A stretch of 21,704 bases of DNA from positions 1 through 21,704 of the IMG/VR virus record IMGVR_UViG_3300017755_000136. The stretch is one strand, 5' to 3'. Below the pieces are notes generated by a model. That model made no database searches. It saw nothing but the letters and a program-made list of their open reading frames with translations, and was not told the origin of the DNA. Below are positions 21,220 through 21,704 of this stretch, one piece after another; positions within the stretch are counted from its first letter, which is position 1, and each line of letters begins with the position of its first letter. The translations under genes were made by a program, and so were the position numbers. The stretch is from a virus.

Positions 21220-21491
21220 GCTATTGCTTTCAGTAATCCAACGACTAGAATGATAAACATCGTTGTGTTTAAAATAATCAGGGCTCGGTCTTGCCAAATC
21301 ATAGACACCCATCCCCATAGTGCAGTTCCAACCACACCAAAGATAAGGTCATAGAGTGCATACTCAGGGCCTGCTGACCTACAAATAACACCTGCAATAA
21401 TAAAGGCTGTCGCTGCCCATTTGACATACCAATCAATAGTATATGAGGGTGTTACCTTCTCGATTAGATTTGTGTTATTTTTTTCTGCCAC
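21216..21491 (-). CDS. small three-span membrane protein
   Basis: The 91-aa protein has a polar N-terminus (MAEKNNTNLIEKVTPSYTID) and three hydrophobic segments at about 22-38 (YVKWAATAFIIAGVICR), 46-66 (LYDLIFGVVGTALWGWVSMI) and 69-90 (ALIILNTTMFIILVVGLL). Start codon is GTG at 21491 with a GGAGAGG ribosome site, overlapping the upstream gene by 17 bases. The layout resembles small marine phage/bacterial membrane proteins of unknown function. It could be a second holin-like or transport-related protein, but no motif decides this. It is coupled by ATGA overlap to the exonuclease. Confidence 0.75.
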   Translation of the reverse strand: MAEKNNTNLIEKVTPSYTIDWYVKWAATAFIIAGVICRSAGPEYALYDLIFGVVGTALWGWVSMIWQDRALIILNTTMFIILVVGLLKAIA

Positions 21492-21704
21492 GAATCCTCT
21501 CCATTTTTTTCTTCGATTCCAACCATTTCTCGTATGACAATGGTTTACTTTCTGCTCCGCATTTGAGTTTGCGTTTGGTGAACTCTTTTTTCAACATCTT
21601 CTTGGCATCTACACCAATGAATGCACCGACTAGTTCTAACAACGCACGGCGGAAAGAACGACCATGATGCATGTGACCCAAGCAATGTGCCAACTCATGC
21701 AACA
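21475..21704 (-). CDS. zinc metallopeptidase-like protein, 5' end cut by window
   Basis: Only the last 75 residues are in the window; the frame is open to the edge, so the gene continues beyond it. The visible part opens LHELAHCLGHMHHGRSF, which contains a complete HExxHxxGxxH motif: two zinc-binding histidines and the catalytic glutamate in HELAH, then Gly and the third histidine. This is the metzincin signature; the following HGxxF with RALLELVGAFIG also recalls SprT-like and related zincins. The remainder is basic (KKMLKKEFTKRKLK, ending KKMERIRGRKK). A role in virion maturation or host protein cleavage is possible. The family cannot be fixed without the N-terminal part. Confidence 0.75.
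   Translation of the reverse strand, partial: LHELAHCLGHMHHGRSFRRALLELVGAFIGVDAKKMLKKEFTKRKLKCGAESKPLSYEKWLESKKKMERIRGRKK

Noticed and set aside
21219-21318. 33-residue N-terminal extension of the exonuclease
   Set aside because: It would overlap the membrane-protein gene by 103 bases, while ATG 21219 gives a normal ATGA overlap and keeps all motifs.
1-21704. tRNA genes, CRISPR repeats, insertion sequences, attachment sites
   Set aside because: Reading by eye found no cloverleaf with a GTTCRA arm, no regularly spaced repeats, and no transposase or integrase. A tRNA search program would be needed to exclude a divergent tRNA, but almost no intergenic space is available.

Overview
The window looks like part of the genome of a lytic T4-like marine myovirus (cyanophage/pelagiphage type), or a metagenomic contig from one. 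The evidence is almost gapless gene packing with ATGA/TAATG start-stop overlaps, a phage class I ribonucleotide reductase, a 3TM holin and a RecB/Cas4-type exonuclease. There are also several long, lysine-rich mosaic proteins of a kind known from marine T4-like phages, and T4-type late promoter boxes (TATAAATA) on the minus strand. The host cannot be named from the sequence. No tRNA, rRNA, CRISPR array, integrase or insertion sequence was seen. No stretch above 100 bases lacks a gene.

Left arm, plus strand, 1-2668. Two small proteins with transmembrane segments (the first cut by the window edge) and one unknown small protein come first. A textbook sigma70 promoter (TTGACA-17-TAATAT, 724-752) then drives a tightly overlapping operon: a KOW-like small protein, a DUF932 protein, a 50-aa ORF containing a perfect hairpin, and a Prx5-type peroxiredoxin. 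The operon meets the minus-strand genes head-on with a 47-base coding overlap, inside which a large two-part inverted repeat begins.

Metabolic operon, minus strand, 9219 down to 2622. A second sigma70 promoter (TTGACT-17-TATACT) sits directly after the holin gene. It reads into nrdA (catalytic subunit with a built-in glutaredoxin domain), nrdB, a 41-aa double-CxxC protein, a NodU/TobZ-type carbamoyltransferase, a GIY-YIG endonuclease and an ANL-type adenylating enzyme. The first genes supply deoxynucleotides. The last genes look like a biosynthetic or modification cassette of unknown product.

Late region, minus strand, 21704 down to 9221. Order of transcription: a metzincin-motif protein (cut by the edge), a membrane protein, a PD-(D/E)XK exonuclease, a possible nuclease, a small sulfotransferase, a ligase-like nucleotidyltransferase, a very basic protein, a nucleotidylyltransferase fusion, a small conserved protein, a modular polyprotein-like protein, a conserved C-terminal-domain protein, a cupin, a coiled-coil membrane protein, an acidic/lysine-rich EF-hand-loop protein, four conserved phage proteins and the holin. 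Several of these begin with a short MKxFxxYLxE-like motif resembling the T4 capsid-targeting sequence, and two also carry internal LxE|A sites of the T4 prohead protease type. My main inference is that this region encodes a set of internal head proteins, including nucleic-acid enzymes, packaged with the DNA.
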